Assembly: GCF_018736065.1 (NCBI RefSeq)
Contig: NZ_CP076128.1
Coordinates: 1,984,001 to 2,048,000, forward strand
Direction: 5' to 3'
DNA: 64,000 nucleotides
From: Flammeovirga kamogawensis
GTDB lineage: Bacteria; Bacteroidota; Bacteroidia; Cytophagales; Flammeovirgaceae
Made by a program: the position numbers and the translations under genes. Positions 52,686 to 60,366 of this stretch are shown here, piece after piece (position 1 is the first letter of the stretch; each line of letters begins with the position of its first letter). The notes under the pieces are model-generated. The model did not search any database, was not told where the DNA came from, and was given only the letters and a program-made list of their open reading frames with translations.

Positions 52686-54412
52686 GCTTTTTTCGGGTTT
52701 TTAACCTGTGGGTAATACTTTTTCTTTTGTAGAATAAACTTCTTTCTCAAAAACTCACTTGGGTCGGCATTCGTTTTTTCCATTACCATAGAAGCCGCAC
52801 TTACCTGATTCATTCTATCTTTCTTTTTCTTATTCTCGTCGGGCCAATCCTGTTCTTTATATTTCCTTTTTTTAGGATCTACTACCTTTTCTTTTTCTGC
52901 ATCAGCACGTTTAGCGTTCTTTTTATCATAGTCATGGTCAGATAACTTTCTTTCTTTATCTGTTAAAGCTTTTACTGCTTGAGAAACGTCTTTTTCACTT
53001 TCTTGAGATGCTTCTGTTTTCCCTTTATTCTTTTCTAATTCAATTTTTACTTTAGCCAAGCTCTCTTTTGCTTGTGTTAAATTTGCATCTCTTTCTAAAG
53101 CCACCCTAAAAGCACTTTGTGCCATTTCGTAGTTACCTAACTCAACAAACATTAACCCTAAATTATATTGAGAAATAGCCGTACTATCCATTTCATAAAC
53201 CGCTGCTGCTGCCTCAAAGTCTCCACTTTTATAAAATGCAAAAGCCTTATTCGAATAAGTTGTATAAAGCTGAGCTGCATTGGCATAATTTCCTTTATTT
53301 GCTTCTTGCTGTGCTTGGTAGTCTTTTGTATACCACCAATCTGGATGATCACGCTCTATTCCGCAAGAGGATAAGAATATTAAAAGTATCAAACCCCAGT
53401 TGACCATCCACCCTTTTCTAAACCAAAAAAGTCCAAAAATAATAATTGGATAGATAAAGTAAATCCCATCATCTCTCCAATCATCTTCTTTCTTGTCTGC
53501 ATCTGTCTTGATCACCATATGCTTTTTAATATGACTAGCCAATGCGTCCACATCACTATTGTCTAATGTGAGTGGAATAACTTTTATTCTTTCTTGCTGA
53601 TCTAATCTTTTGAGAAGCGATCGATCTGCTTTGGATAAAATAGATTTACCTTTAAACTTTAATTCTCTTCTTGAATTGTATGGGCTAGGAACAAAACCAC
53701 CATTAAAAGAACTTGCCACCCATACTTGTACAAAACCTTTTGATGTATTTCGATATTTTTCTATTTGTTGTGCTTGAGCTTCTGTTACTTCGTCTGTAAT
53801 AATAATTAAAGTTGGTGGAGCAACTTCTTTTTGAGTTAAAGTATCAATATAGTTTAGCATTAACTCATAATTAGTTCCTTTTACAGGCATAATTCTAGGC
53901 TTAACTGTAGTCATGTATGGTACCATCACTTTCTTATCTAGCGATGGTGGAAAAATTACATGAGGAGTTCCTGCAAATACGAGTAATCCTACTTTTGTAT
54001 TCAATTTTTCTGCAAATAAATCACGCACCTTTAACTTCGCCCTTTCTAATCTATTGGGAGAAACATCTTTTGTCATCATACTCTGTGATAAATCAAGTGC
54101 GATCCAAACCACAGATTTATTAAGTATTGAGGGTAGTTTTTTCTGCTTAAATGTAGGACCTGATGCACCAATAATCATTAATGACAAAAGAAAAAACATT
54201 AATATAGCAGGTAGATTGGCCTTCTTATTTTTCTGATTTAAAATGACTATTTTTCTTAATTCCTTACGAATTAATCCTTTCCAAGACTCTGTCCGTCTTT
54301 TGTTATAAATGTATTGTACCAAAAAAAGAACTAACGGTACAAAGAACCATAACATCAGCGGTCTCAAGAAATGAAACTGGTTGATATATGTAATTATCTG
54401 TTCGTTATTCAT
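52679..54412 (-). CDS. BatB-like VWA protein fused to TPR (BatC-like) region
   Basis: 577 residues. Two N-terminal membrane segments (~15-35, 62-82), a VWA domain (~90-290) with MIDAS motif DLSQSMMT, and further membrane segments (~312-350). There follows a periplasmic TPR region (~385-470: SQYNLGLMFVELGNYEMAQSAFRVALERD) and a charged tail rich in Lys, Glu and Asp. In Bacteroides fragilis BatB and BatC (TPR) are separate genes; here they are one polypeptide. The segment LLIFLSSCGIERD at the junction looks like a former lipoprotein leader, consistent with a fusion of two genes. It overlaps batA by 8 bases. Confidence 0.88.
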   Translation of the reverse strand: MNNEQIITYINQFHFLRPLMLWFFVPLVLFLVQYIYNKRRTESWKGLIRKELRKIVILNQKNKKANLPAILMFFLLSLMIIGASGPTFKQKKLPSILNKSVVWIALDLSQSMMTKDVSPNRLERAKLKVRDLFAEKLNTKVGLLVFAGTPHVIFPPSLDKKVMVPYMTTVKPRIMPVKGTNYELMLNYIDTLTQKEVAPPTLIIITDEVTEAQAQQIEKYRNTSKGFVQVWVASSFNGGFVPSPYNSRRELKFKGKSILSKADRSLLKRLDQQERIKVIPLTLDNSDVDALASHIKKHMVIKTDADKKEDDWRDDGIYFIYPIIIFGLFWFRKGWMVNWGLILLIFLSSCGIERDHPDWWYTKDYQAQQEANKGNYANAAQLYTTYSNKAFAFYKSGDFEAAAAVYEMDSTAISQYNLGLMFVELGNYEMAQSAFRVALERDANLTQAKESLAKVKIELEKNKGKTEASQESEKDVSQAVKALTDKERKLSDHDYDKKNAKRADAEKEKVVDPKKRKYKEQDWPDENKKKKDRMNQVSAASMVMEKTNADPSEFLRKKFILQKKKYYPQVKNPKKAW

Positions 54413-55388
54413 TCTTATTTGACTTAATAAGTGTGAGAATATTTAAGGAAAAAACCAGTAAACAAGCCAATGTTATTGCTGCAATTATAGGATAGTAATA
54501 CAATAAAACTTCAGGCTTTAAAGTTGTAGATTCGTATTTAATTGGCTCTAATTTATCAAGAGCTTCATAAGCATTCCTAAGTTCTTTTGCATCCATCGCT
54601 CTAAAGTATTCACCCCCTGTAGAGTGTGCTATATACTTCATTGTTTTCTCGTCTATCTTATCTTTTCCTGTAGGGTCTCCTATACCTAATGTATAAATTT
54701 TTATACTATCTTTCTTTGCTACAGCTGCTGCATCTAAAGGGTTTGTTCCTCTGCCACTATCTACACCGTCTGTTAGTAATAAAATTACTTTTTCTTTAGT
54801 AGTATCCGCTTCAAAAACTTTCATACTGTAGCCAATTGCATCACCAATACCTGTCATTTGACCTGCCATACCTACTTCTGCGTCATTCAACATAAATGTT
54901 ACTGCATTAAGGTCTTCTGTTAAAGGTGCTTGTAAATAAGGGTGTGTTGCAAAAAGTACTAATCCCATTCTATCACTTTTTCTACCACTAATAAAAGTGG
55001 TCATTAATTCTTGTACAGCATGCCATCTAGTTTTACGTTGGTCACCTACAACCCAGTCTTTATTGTTCATACTAAAAGACATATCAGCAGTAATTAAAAA
55101 ACTTCTAGCTGTTTTGATTTTCTTTTCTGGTTTACCTACAAATTTTGGTCCTGCTGCTCCTAATAGAATACAGCAGTAAATAAGAAATAGCATGAACCAT
55201 TGAGGCAAATTTTTCTTTGTTATTTTTGACTTTTTCCTTGGGTGAATACCTGATATAGTTACTGCTCTTTTAAAAGAAGGAAAAACCAATGCAGACGTTA
55301 CCTGGCGCATTGAAGGTATTAACCAATAGACCAAAGGGATAAGAAGCACAAAAGCCAATACCCAGATATTGGTCCATTCAAAGTGCAT
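54405..55388 (-). CDS. batA: BatA-like VWA membrane protein
   Basis: 327 residues from MHFEWTNIWVL at 55388; an in-frame ATG at 55412 gives a longer overlap with the preceding gene and is less typical. Membrane segments at ~8-25, ~55-75 and near the C-terminus (~300-322) flank a VWA domain (~85-270) with MIDAS DMSFSMNN, a conserved Thr in QMTGIGDAIG and Asp in LLTDGVDSGRG. All MIDAS ligands are present, so metal binding is likely intact. Part of the MoxR-DUF58-Bat operon. Confidence 0.9.
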   Translation of the reverse strand: MHFEWTNIWVLAFVLLIPLVYWLIPSMRQVTSALVFPSFKRAVTISGIHPRKKSKITKKNLPQWFMLFLIYCCILLGAAGPKFVGKPEKKIKTARSFLITADMSFSMNNKDWVVGDQRKTRWHAVQELMTTFISGRKSDRMGLVLFATHPYLQAPLTEDLNAVTFMLNDAEVGMAGQMTGIGDAIGYSMKVFEADTTKEKVILLLTDGVDSGRGTNPLDAAAVAKKDSIKIYTLGIGDPTGKDKIDEKTMKYIAHSTGGEYFRAMDAKELRNAYEALDKLEPIKYESTTLKPEVLLYYYPIIAAITLACLLVFSLNILTLIKSNKNE

Positions 55389-55851
55389 GTTTTCGTATCC
55401 AAACTTCGGCATACTTATAATAGTTTTTATATTTTGATTCGAGTTCTATTTTTTTCTTGGGAGATGAAAAGATAAGTTGATTCACTTCTAAAAAATCTGT
55501 ATCATTTAAATCATTTTTTTTGATCTTTTTATCGAGGTAATGTTTCCAATCCAATTGCATCAATTGTTTTACTTTTTGATCTCTAAAAGCCGTAAATGCT
55601 GTTCTCCTCAAGATTTTATCAATCGCAAAAACATTTTCAGATGTTGGTACTTTATTATCTATTTTATACAATAACAAAAGTGCTTCTCCCCTATACTTGT
55701 TCTTTTCTTTGTAACGCCAAATTGCTATAAAGAGAATAGCTAAAAGGAGTACTATAATACATAATACAACTGTCCACCCAATTGCATCAAAAGTAAACGC
55801 AATAGGTGCTGGTGGTATTACCGTTCCTATATTATTTTCTGTATTGATCAT
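55378..55851 (-). CDS. DUF4381-like membrane protein
   Basis: 157 residues with one membrane segment (~25-47: GWTVVLCIIVLLLAILFIAIW) after a short N-terminal proline-rich part (VIPPAPIAFTFD). A helical cytoplasmic domain follows. Position and layout match DUF4381, regularly found between DUF58 and VWA genes of MoxR/Bat operons, probably as an assembly or adaptor subunit. It overlaps DUF58 by 20 bases and batA by 11. Confidence 0.82.
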   Translation of the reverse strand: MINTENNIGTVIPPAPIAFTFDAIGWTVVLCIIVLLLAILFIAIWRYKEKNKYRGEALLLLYKIDNKVPTSENVFAIDKILRRTAFTAFRDQKVKQLMQLDWKHYLDKKIKKNDLNDTDFLEVNQLIFSSPKKKIELESKYKNYYKYAEVWIRKHAL

Positions 55852-56755
55852 TAAGCAATTCTTTTACTTGGGTTCTTATTGGTGTTATAGTATCAAACTG
55901 AATTAATGGTATTCTATAATTTACCAATCTCTTTTCTACTTCCTGATAAACAGACTTATAATTATCTTCAAAGGCAATTTGTTTTTCTTTAGAAACTTCC
56001 CAATCAATCTGAACATGTGTATCTGTTAAAGGCATTCTTTGTTTGGGTAATTTTTCATCTAAAGGATCATAAATATGTGTTACAATCACATTGTTACTTT
56101 GTGCCAACGTTCCTAGTCTTTCAATTCCAATTTCGTCTAAAAGGGTTGCATCTGTAATTACATTTATAATGTAATCATGTGTGGCTATCTGAAGCATCTG
56201 AAATAAAGCTTCATTTATTTTATCACTTTTGGTATTCTTTTTTACTTTTTGACTAATCAATGCATGGTTTAATTGTAAACTTTCCTCAAGTAAAGCCTGA
56301 AAAAGTGTTTTACTTCGTGATGGGCGAAACATTAATGTTTTCTCATCATTATATATTATCCCTCCAAATCTGTCGCCCATTTTTAAAGCTCTAAACCCAT
56401 GAATAGCCATCATTTGAATAGCAATATTTGCTTTTAATTGATGTGATGAACCAAACAACATGGCTAAACTTTGATCAAGAATTACCATTTGAGGTCGTTC
56501 TTTTTCTTCGCTAAAAACCTTAGTATGTGTTTCTCTTGTCCGGGCAGTCACTTTCCAATCAATGTTTCTGATATCATCGCCCATTACATACTTTCGAACT
56601 TCAGAAAAGTCTAATCCTCTTCCTCTAAGCATAGAAGCATGCCTACCAGATAATAATCCAGCTACTCTCTGATGCTTAAAAAATTCAGTTCCCTCTGTAA
56701 TCCCTTCTAGTTCTAAAAGGTCTTGAATACTAATATGTAAATCTGAAGATGACAT
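55832..56755 (-). CDS. DUF58 domain protein (Bat operon)
   Basis: 307 residues, no membrane segment. The core motif GRGLDFSEVRKYVMGDDIR, followed by IDWKVTARTRETHTKVF, defines DUF58. A VWA-like fold is predicted after it (MVILDQSLAMLFG). DUF58 proteins act with MoxR ATPases. The soluble short form seen here is the usual Bat-operon type. Its start overlaps the moxR stop by 1 base. Confidence 0.92.
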   Translation of the reverse strand: MSSSDLHISIQDLLELEGITEGTEFFKHQRVAGLLSGRHASMLRGRGLDFSEVRKYVMGDDIRNIDWKVTARTRETHTKVFSEEKERPQMVILDQSLAMLFGSSHQLKANIAIQMMAIHGFRALKMGDRFGGIIYNDEKTLMFRPSRSKTLFQALLEESLQLNHALISQKVKKNTKSDKINEALFQMLQIATHDYIINVITDATLLDEIGIERLGTLAQSNNVIVTHIYDPLDEKLPKQRMPLTDTHVQIDWEVSKEKQIAFEDNYKSVYQEVEKRLVNYRIPLIQFDTITPIRTQVKELLNDQYRK

Positions 56756-57714
56756 TAAGCAATGGGTACTATTTTTAATAATTCAGTAACTATATCGTCC
56801 GATGATTTTCTATCTGCACTTGCTTGATATGTTAAGGCAATTCTGTGTCTTAATATTCTATGAGCAATTTCTCGAACATCATCAGTGTCAACATAATCTT
56901 TCCCTTTCATTAAAGCTAGGCATCTAGCTGCTTTATCAAGTGCTATACTTCCTCTAGGGCTTGCTCCAATACTAATATATTTAGATAAACCTGATGTGTA
57001 ATTATCTGGAAACCTTGAAGCATCTATTAAACGAACTATGTATTTAGTTATGGCTTCAGAAACCTCTATATCATTTAATTTATCTCTACATTCAAAGATA
57101 AATTTGGGGTCAAGCTTTTTTTGTGATTTAGCATCTGATGACTTTTTTTGCTCTCTCCTCACTAGTTTTAGCATTTCTTCTTCGCTATCCTTATTCAGAT
57201 AAGTAATTTCTACTTTCATCATAAATCTATCTAGCTGAGCTTCTGGTAATGGGTATGTTCCTTCTTGCTCTACAGGGTTTTGAGTAGCAATTACCATAAA
57301 TAAAGGATCCATTTTATAGGTTTTCCCTGCCACTGTCACTTGATGTTCTTCCATTGCTTCTAATAAAGCTGATTGCACTTTAGCTGGGGCACGGTTTATT
57401 TCATCTGCAAGTACCAAATTTGTAAAAATAGGACCTTGTTTAAACTGAAAAGCTTCTTTGCCTTCTGGGTTATAAATTTCTGTACCTGTAATATCAGAGG
57501 GTAATAAATCTGGAGTAAATTGTACACGGTTCATATTAATATCCATAACATTACTAAGTGCATTAACGGCTCTTGTTTTGGCTAAGCCTGGCAAGCCCTC
57601 CAATAAAATATTACCTTCAGTAATCAGTCCAATAACTAAGGATTGCACCAATTCTTCTTGACCGATAATTTGAGCATTAATTCTATCTTCAAGGTCTTTA
57701 ATTATATCAATCAT
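56755..57714 (-). CDS. MoxR-family AAA+ ATPase
   Basis: 319 residues. Walker A GLPGLAKT (~40-47), Walker B VLADEINR, sensor ATQNPVEQEGTYPLPEAQLDRF and arginine-rich sensor 2 SPRGSIALDKAAR. MoxR ATPases act as chaperones that mature VWA-containing complexes, here BatA and BatB. It starts 16 bases after the upstream secreted-protein gene. Confidence 0.96.
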   Translation of the reverse strand: MIDIIKDLEDRINAQIIGQEELVQSLVIGLITEGNILLEGLPGLAKTRAVNALSNVMDINMNRVQFTPDLLPSDITGTEIYNPEGKEAFQFKQGPIFTNLVLADEINRAPAKVQSALLEAMEEHQVTVAGKTYKMDPLFMVIATQNPVEQEGTYPLPEAQLDRFMMKVEITYLNKDSEEEMLKLVRREQKKSSDAKSQKKLDPKFIFECRDKLNDIEVSEAITKYIVRLIDASRFPDNYTSGLSKYISIGASPRGSIALDKAARCLALMKGKDYVDTDDVREIAHRILRHRIALTYQASADRKSSDDIVTELLKIVPIA

Positions 57715-57730
57715 TTTATAAATTTATTAC

Positions 57731-58288
57731 TTAAAGTGCTCCAACAAATTGAGGGCGTTGTTCTGATAATTGCATCACCAATTCAACCATTACTTTTTTC
57801 TCTTTCTTCGTCGTCAATCTATGTTTTAATACATAGGTAGTTCCTCCTAATTGTTTAGAAGATACCACTTCAATTTTTTTTATGTCATCGGTTTTCAAAC
57901 AGGTTATTCCATTATATTCTTTCCCTTCTTCCTTTCCACACCAATATTTATCAATAAATGATTTCAGGGCTTTTGTATCGTCAGAAAATTTCTCTGCGCC
58001 AATAAAGTAATAAGATACTTTAGTGTAATTTTTTTTATTCAAGGCTGTAGTAAAATCATTAATATAATCTACTAATTGAGTTGGTGCTCCTTCAACTTCT
58101 ACAGTATTCGGCATTTTCAAAAATGCAGGGGAACTAGATGTTTCTGCACTATGCTGTTGTTTTGGTGTTGTTTGTGTTGTGTTATCTAGTGATTGAAGAC
58201 TTGAGGTAGGCGTCATTAAGTAGGCTTGTGCATTTACTACTGATAATGAAAATATCAATAGAAATGTTATATAAAAGTATCTCTTCAT
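57731..58288 (-). CDS. Secreted protein of unknown function heading the Bat operon
   Basis: 185 residues. Signal peptide to ~21 (VVNAQ). A Ser/Thr/Gln-rich linker (~30-55) is followed by a small domain (~65-185) with DYINDFTTALNKKNYTKVSYYF, a pair of Cys (KYWCGKEEG...GITCLKTDD) and a late VMVELVMQLSEQRP strand. I do not recognise a family. The two Cys could form a disulfide in the periplasm. Its 16-base spacing to moxR makes it the first gene of the operon, and it may be a periplasmic partner of the Bat proteins. Confidence 0.65.
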   Translation of the reverse strand: MKRYFYITFLLIFSLSVVNAQAYLMTPTSSLQSLDNTTQTTPKQQHSAETSSSPAFLKMPNTVEVEGAPTQLVDYINDFTTALNKKNYTKVSYYFIGAEKFSDDTKALKSFIDKYWCGKEEGKEYNGITCLKTDDIKKIEVVSSKQLGGTTYVLKHRLTTKKEKKVMVELVMQLSEQRPQFVGAL

Positions 58289-58318
58289 AATGTGATAGTA
58301 AGTTTAGAATAGTATAGA

Positions 58319-58362
58319 AAAATCAGGAAATAAATATTATTACTTATTCCCTGATTTATAAT
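58319..58362 (-). terminator. Terminator downstream of the sulfatase
   Basis: On the minus strand AAATCAGGGAATAA pairs with TTATTTCCTGATTT (one mismatch), followed by T residues. It isolates the Bat operon from the upstream sulfatase gene. Confidence 0.75.
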
Positions 58363-58373
58363 TGGTAAATCCT

Positions 58374-60059
58374 TTATTTATTTTTTATTCCTGGTCCAGT
58401 TGATTCTCCTGGTCCAATACCAAAGTTTTTATACACCATTTCTGATGCTCCATCCATTGTAAATGATCCAGGACGTTGAGATGGTGGGTATTCTTTATAT
58501 GATTCGATATGTTCTAATACAACATCGTTACCTCCATAAAAAACAAAAGGGTGATTGATAAACCATGTCCAGTAATTATTAGAATTATGATCGGCTCTTT
58601 CAAACGGATCTCTTCTTAAATTAAAGATTTTTGGCATTCTCAACCATGTAAATGGCTCCGACCAAAGTTCCATTGTTTTTCCTCTCTGTTCGGCATAAAC
58701 AATTTTCCATGCTGTAGACATTTCTGCATCAGAAACTTTTGGAGTACCGTCTGTTCCTCCACCTGCCATGAAGGTTGAGTTACCTGTTACATAATTTCTT
58801 TGCTCATAACGTAAAGCTACAATTTGAGCATCTGCATTATTATAAATAAAGTGATTACGTGGCGATTGAGACACTTCTCCCTTTAAATATGGAAGCATGT
58901 TATAACCATCTAAATGTACTTTAAACGATTTGCCATTGGCTTTATAACCACCTTTCATCAACTTCTCTTTAATATCTGGTTCGCCTGCAGCAGCAGCTAA
59001 AGTAGGCAACCAATCTAAGTGAGAAATTAGACCATTTTTAACTTCACCTGCTTTAAATTTACCAGGCCAACGAATAAACGTAGGAACTCTATACGCTCCT
59101 TCCCAGTTGGTTTCTTTTTCTGAACGGAAATGCGTGATTGCACCATCTGGCCATGCATTAAAGTGAGGTCCATTATCTGTACCGTAGATAACAATTGTAT
59201 TTTCTGTCAACCCTTTTTCCTCTAAATAATCTAGCATATCTCCAACGTGTCCATCATGCTCCATCATTCCATCGTTATAAAAACCTTGTCCAGAAATACC
59301 TCTAGATTCTTTTTTAACGTGAGTGATAAAGTGCATTCTCGATGAATTCCACCAAACGAAGAAAGGTTTGTCTTGAGCTACAGCCTTATCAATAAATTTC
59401 TTTGCTCTAACATTTACATCATCGTCAATTGTTTTCATTCTTTCAATTGTCAATGGACCTGTATCTTTTACTGGGCCATCTGATGTACAATCAAGAACTC
59501 CCCTAGGACCAAATTTCTTTAAAAAATCTGCATCTTTTGGGTAGTCAGCATCTTCTGGCTCTTGCATCGCATTCAAGTGATATAAGAATCCATAAAACTC
59601 ATCAAAACCGTGCTTTGTTGGTAAACTTTCGTCACTATCTCCTAAATGATTTTTACCAAATTGTCCTGTAACGTACCCTTGATTTTTTAGTACTTCAGCC
59701 AGGGTAATATCATCTGCTTTTTGCCCTTGAGGAGCTTTAGGTAACCCTACTTTTGTCATACCTGTACGTAAACCACATTGACCAGTAATAAATGATGATC
59801 TACCAGCTGTACAAGATTGTTCGCCATAGTAATCAGTAAAGGCAATCCCTTCATTTGCTACTCTATCAATGCCAGGAGTTTTGTAGCCCATTAAACCCCT
59901 ATTCCAATAACTTATATTATATAGGCCAATGTCATCACCCCACATCACAATAATGTTAGGCTTTTTTCCCTTTTTACCTTGTGCTGTTAATTCCATTGGT
60001 AAAACCATTGAAATACACATAAAGGCGAGAAATAAATTTCTTGATACTTTTTCCCTCAT
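58374..60059 (-). CDS. Sulfatase (formylglycine dependent, C-T-A-G-R type)
   Basis: 561 residues. Signal peptide to ~27 (LTAQ). Metal ligands in MWGDDIG (Asp42, Asp43); active-site Cys83 in QSCTAGRSSF fits C-x-[PA]-x-R, so it is converted to formylglycine. GQFGKNHLGD and IYGTDNGPHFN supply further metal and sulfate ligands. The protein has no sorting domain, so it is probably periplasmic. It is a close paralogue of the partial sulfatase at 62965-64000 (shared DGPVKDTGPLT, GFYNDGM, HLDGYNMLPYL). The exact SulfAtlas subfamily is not assigned. The FGE needed for maturation is elsewhere. Its substrate is probably a sulfated algal polysaccharide fragment. Confidence 0.93.
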   Translation of the reverse strand: MREKVSRNLFLAFMCISMVLPMELTAQGKKGKKPNIIVMWGDDIGLYNISYWNRGLMGYKTPGIDRVANEGIAFTDYYGEQSCTAGRSSFITGQCGLRTGMTKVGLPKAPQGQKADDITLAEVLKNQGYVTGQFGKNHLGDSDESLPTKHGFDEFYGFLYHLNAMQEPEDADYPKDADFLKKFGPRGVLDCTSDGPVKDTGPLTIERMKTIDDDVNVRAKKFIDKAVAQDKPFFVWWNSSRMHFITHVKKESRGISGQGFYNDGMMEHDGHVGDMLDYLEEKGLTENTIVIYGTDNGPHFNAWPDGAITHFRSEKETNWEGAYRVPTFIRWPGKFKAGEVKNGLISHLDWLPTLAAAAGEPDIKEKLMKGGYKANGKSFKVHLDGYNMLPYLKGEVSQSPRNHFIYNNADAQIVALRYEQRNYVTGNSTFMAGGGTDGTPKVSDAEMSTAWKIVYAEQRGKTMELWSEPFTWLRMPKIFNLRRDPFERADHNSNNYWTWFINHPFVFYGGNDVVLEHIESYKEYPPSQRPGSFTMDGASEMVYKNFGIGPGESTGPGIKNK

Positions 60060-60366
60060 TTTTAAAAAGATTAGTTTTTGAGAATTAATAGATTGAATAA
60101 ATAATTAAAAGATTAATTGAGTTATTATTATATGTAAGTTAACAGAGAATTTGAATTTCATTTCATTTGTCCGCTCATTATACAATTCTTTCTATCGTTA
60201 ATACTAGAAATAAATTTCATTAAAATTGCCACTACTAACTATCTAAAAATTGTGTATATTTATTTAGAGAGATTACACTATTTCAATCCAAAACTTATTG
60301 ATTAACAACTCGAACACTGTAATCCAACTCATTAAACTATTGCACTTCTTTTTATAGAAAATAAAC
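60060..60366. other. Divergent intergenic region
   Basis: 307 AT-rich bases between the minus-strand sulfatase and the plus-strand membrane/spermidine-synthase-like gene. It must hold both promoters. I see no TAnnTTTG box on either strand, no strong hairpin and no credible gene. Confidence 0.5.

Noticed and set aside
52679-53400. Separate batC lipoprotein gene inside the batB frame
   Set aside because: The frame is continuous through the SSCG segment with no stop or good internal start, so a fusion is the simpler reading.
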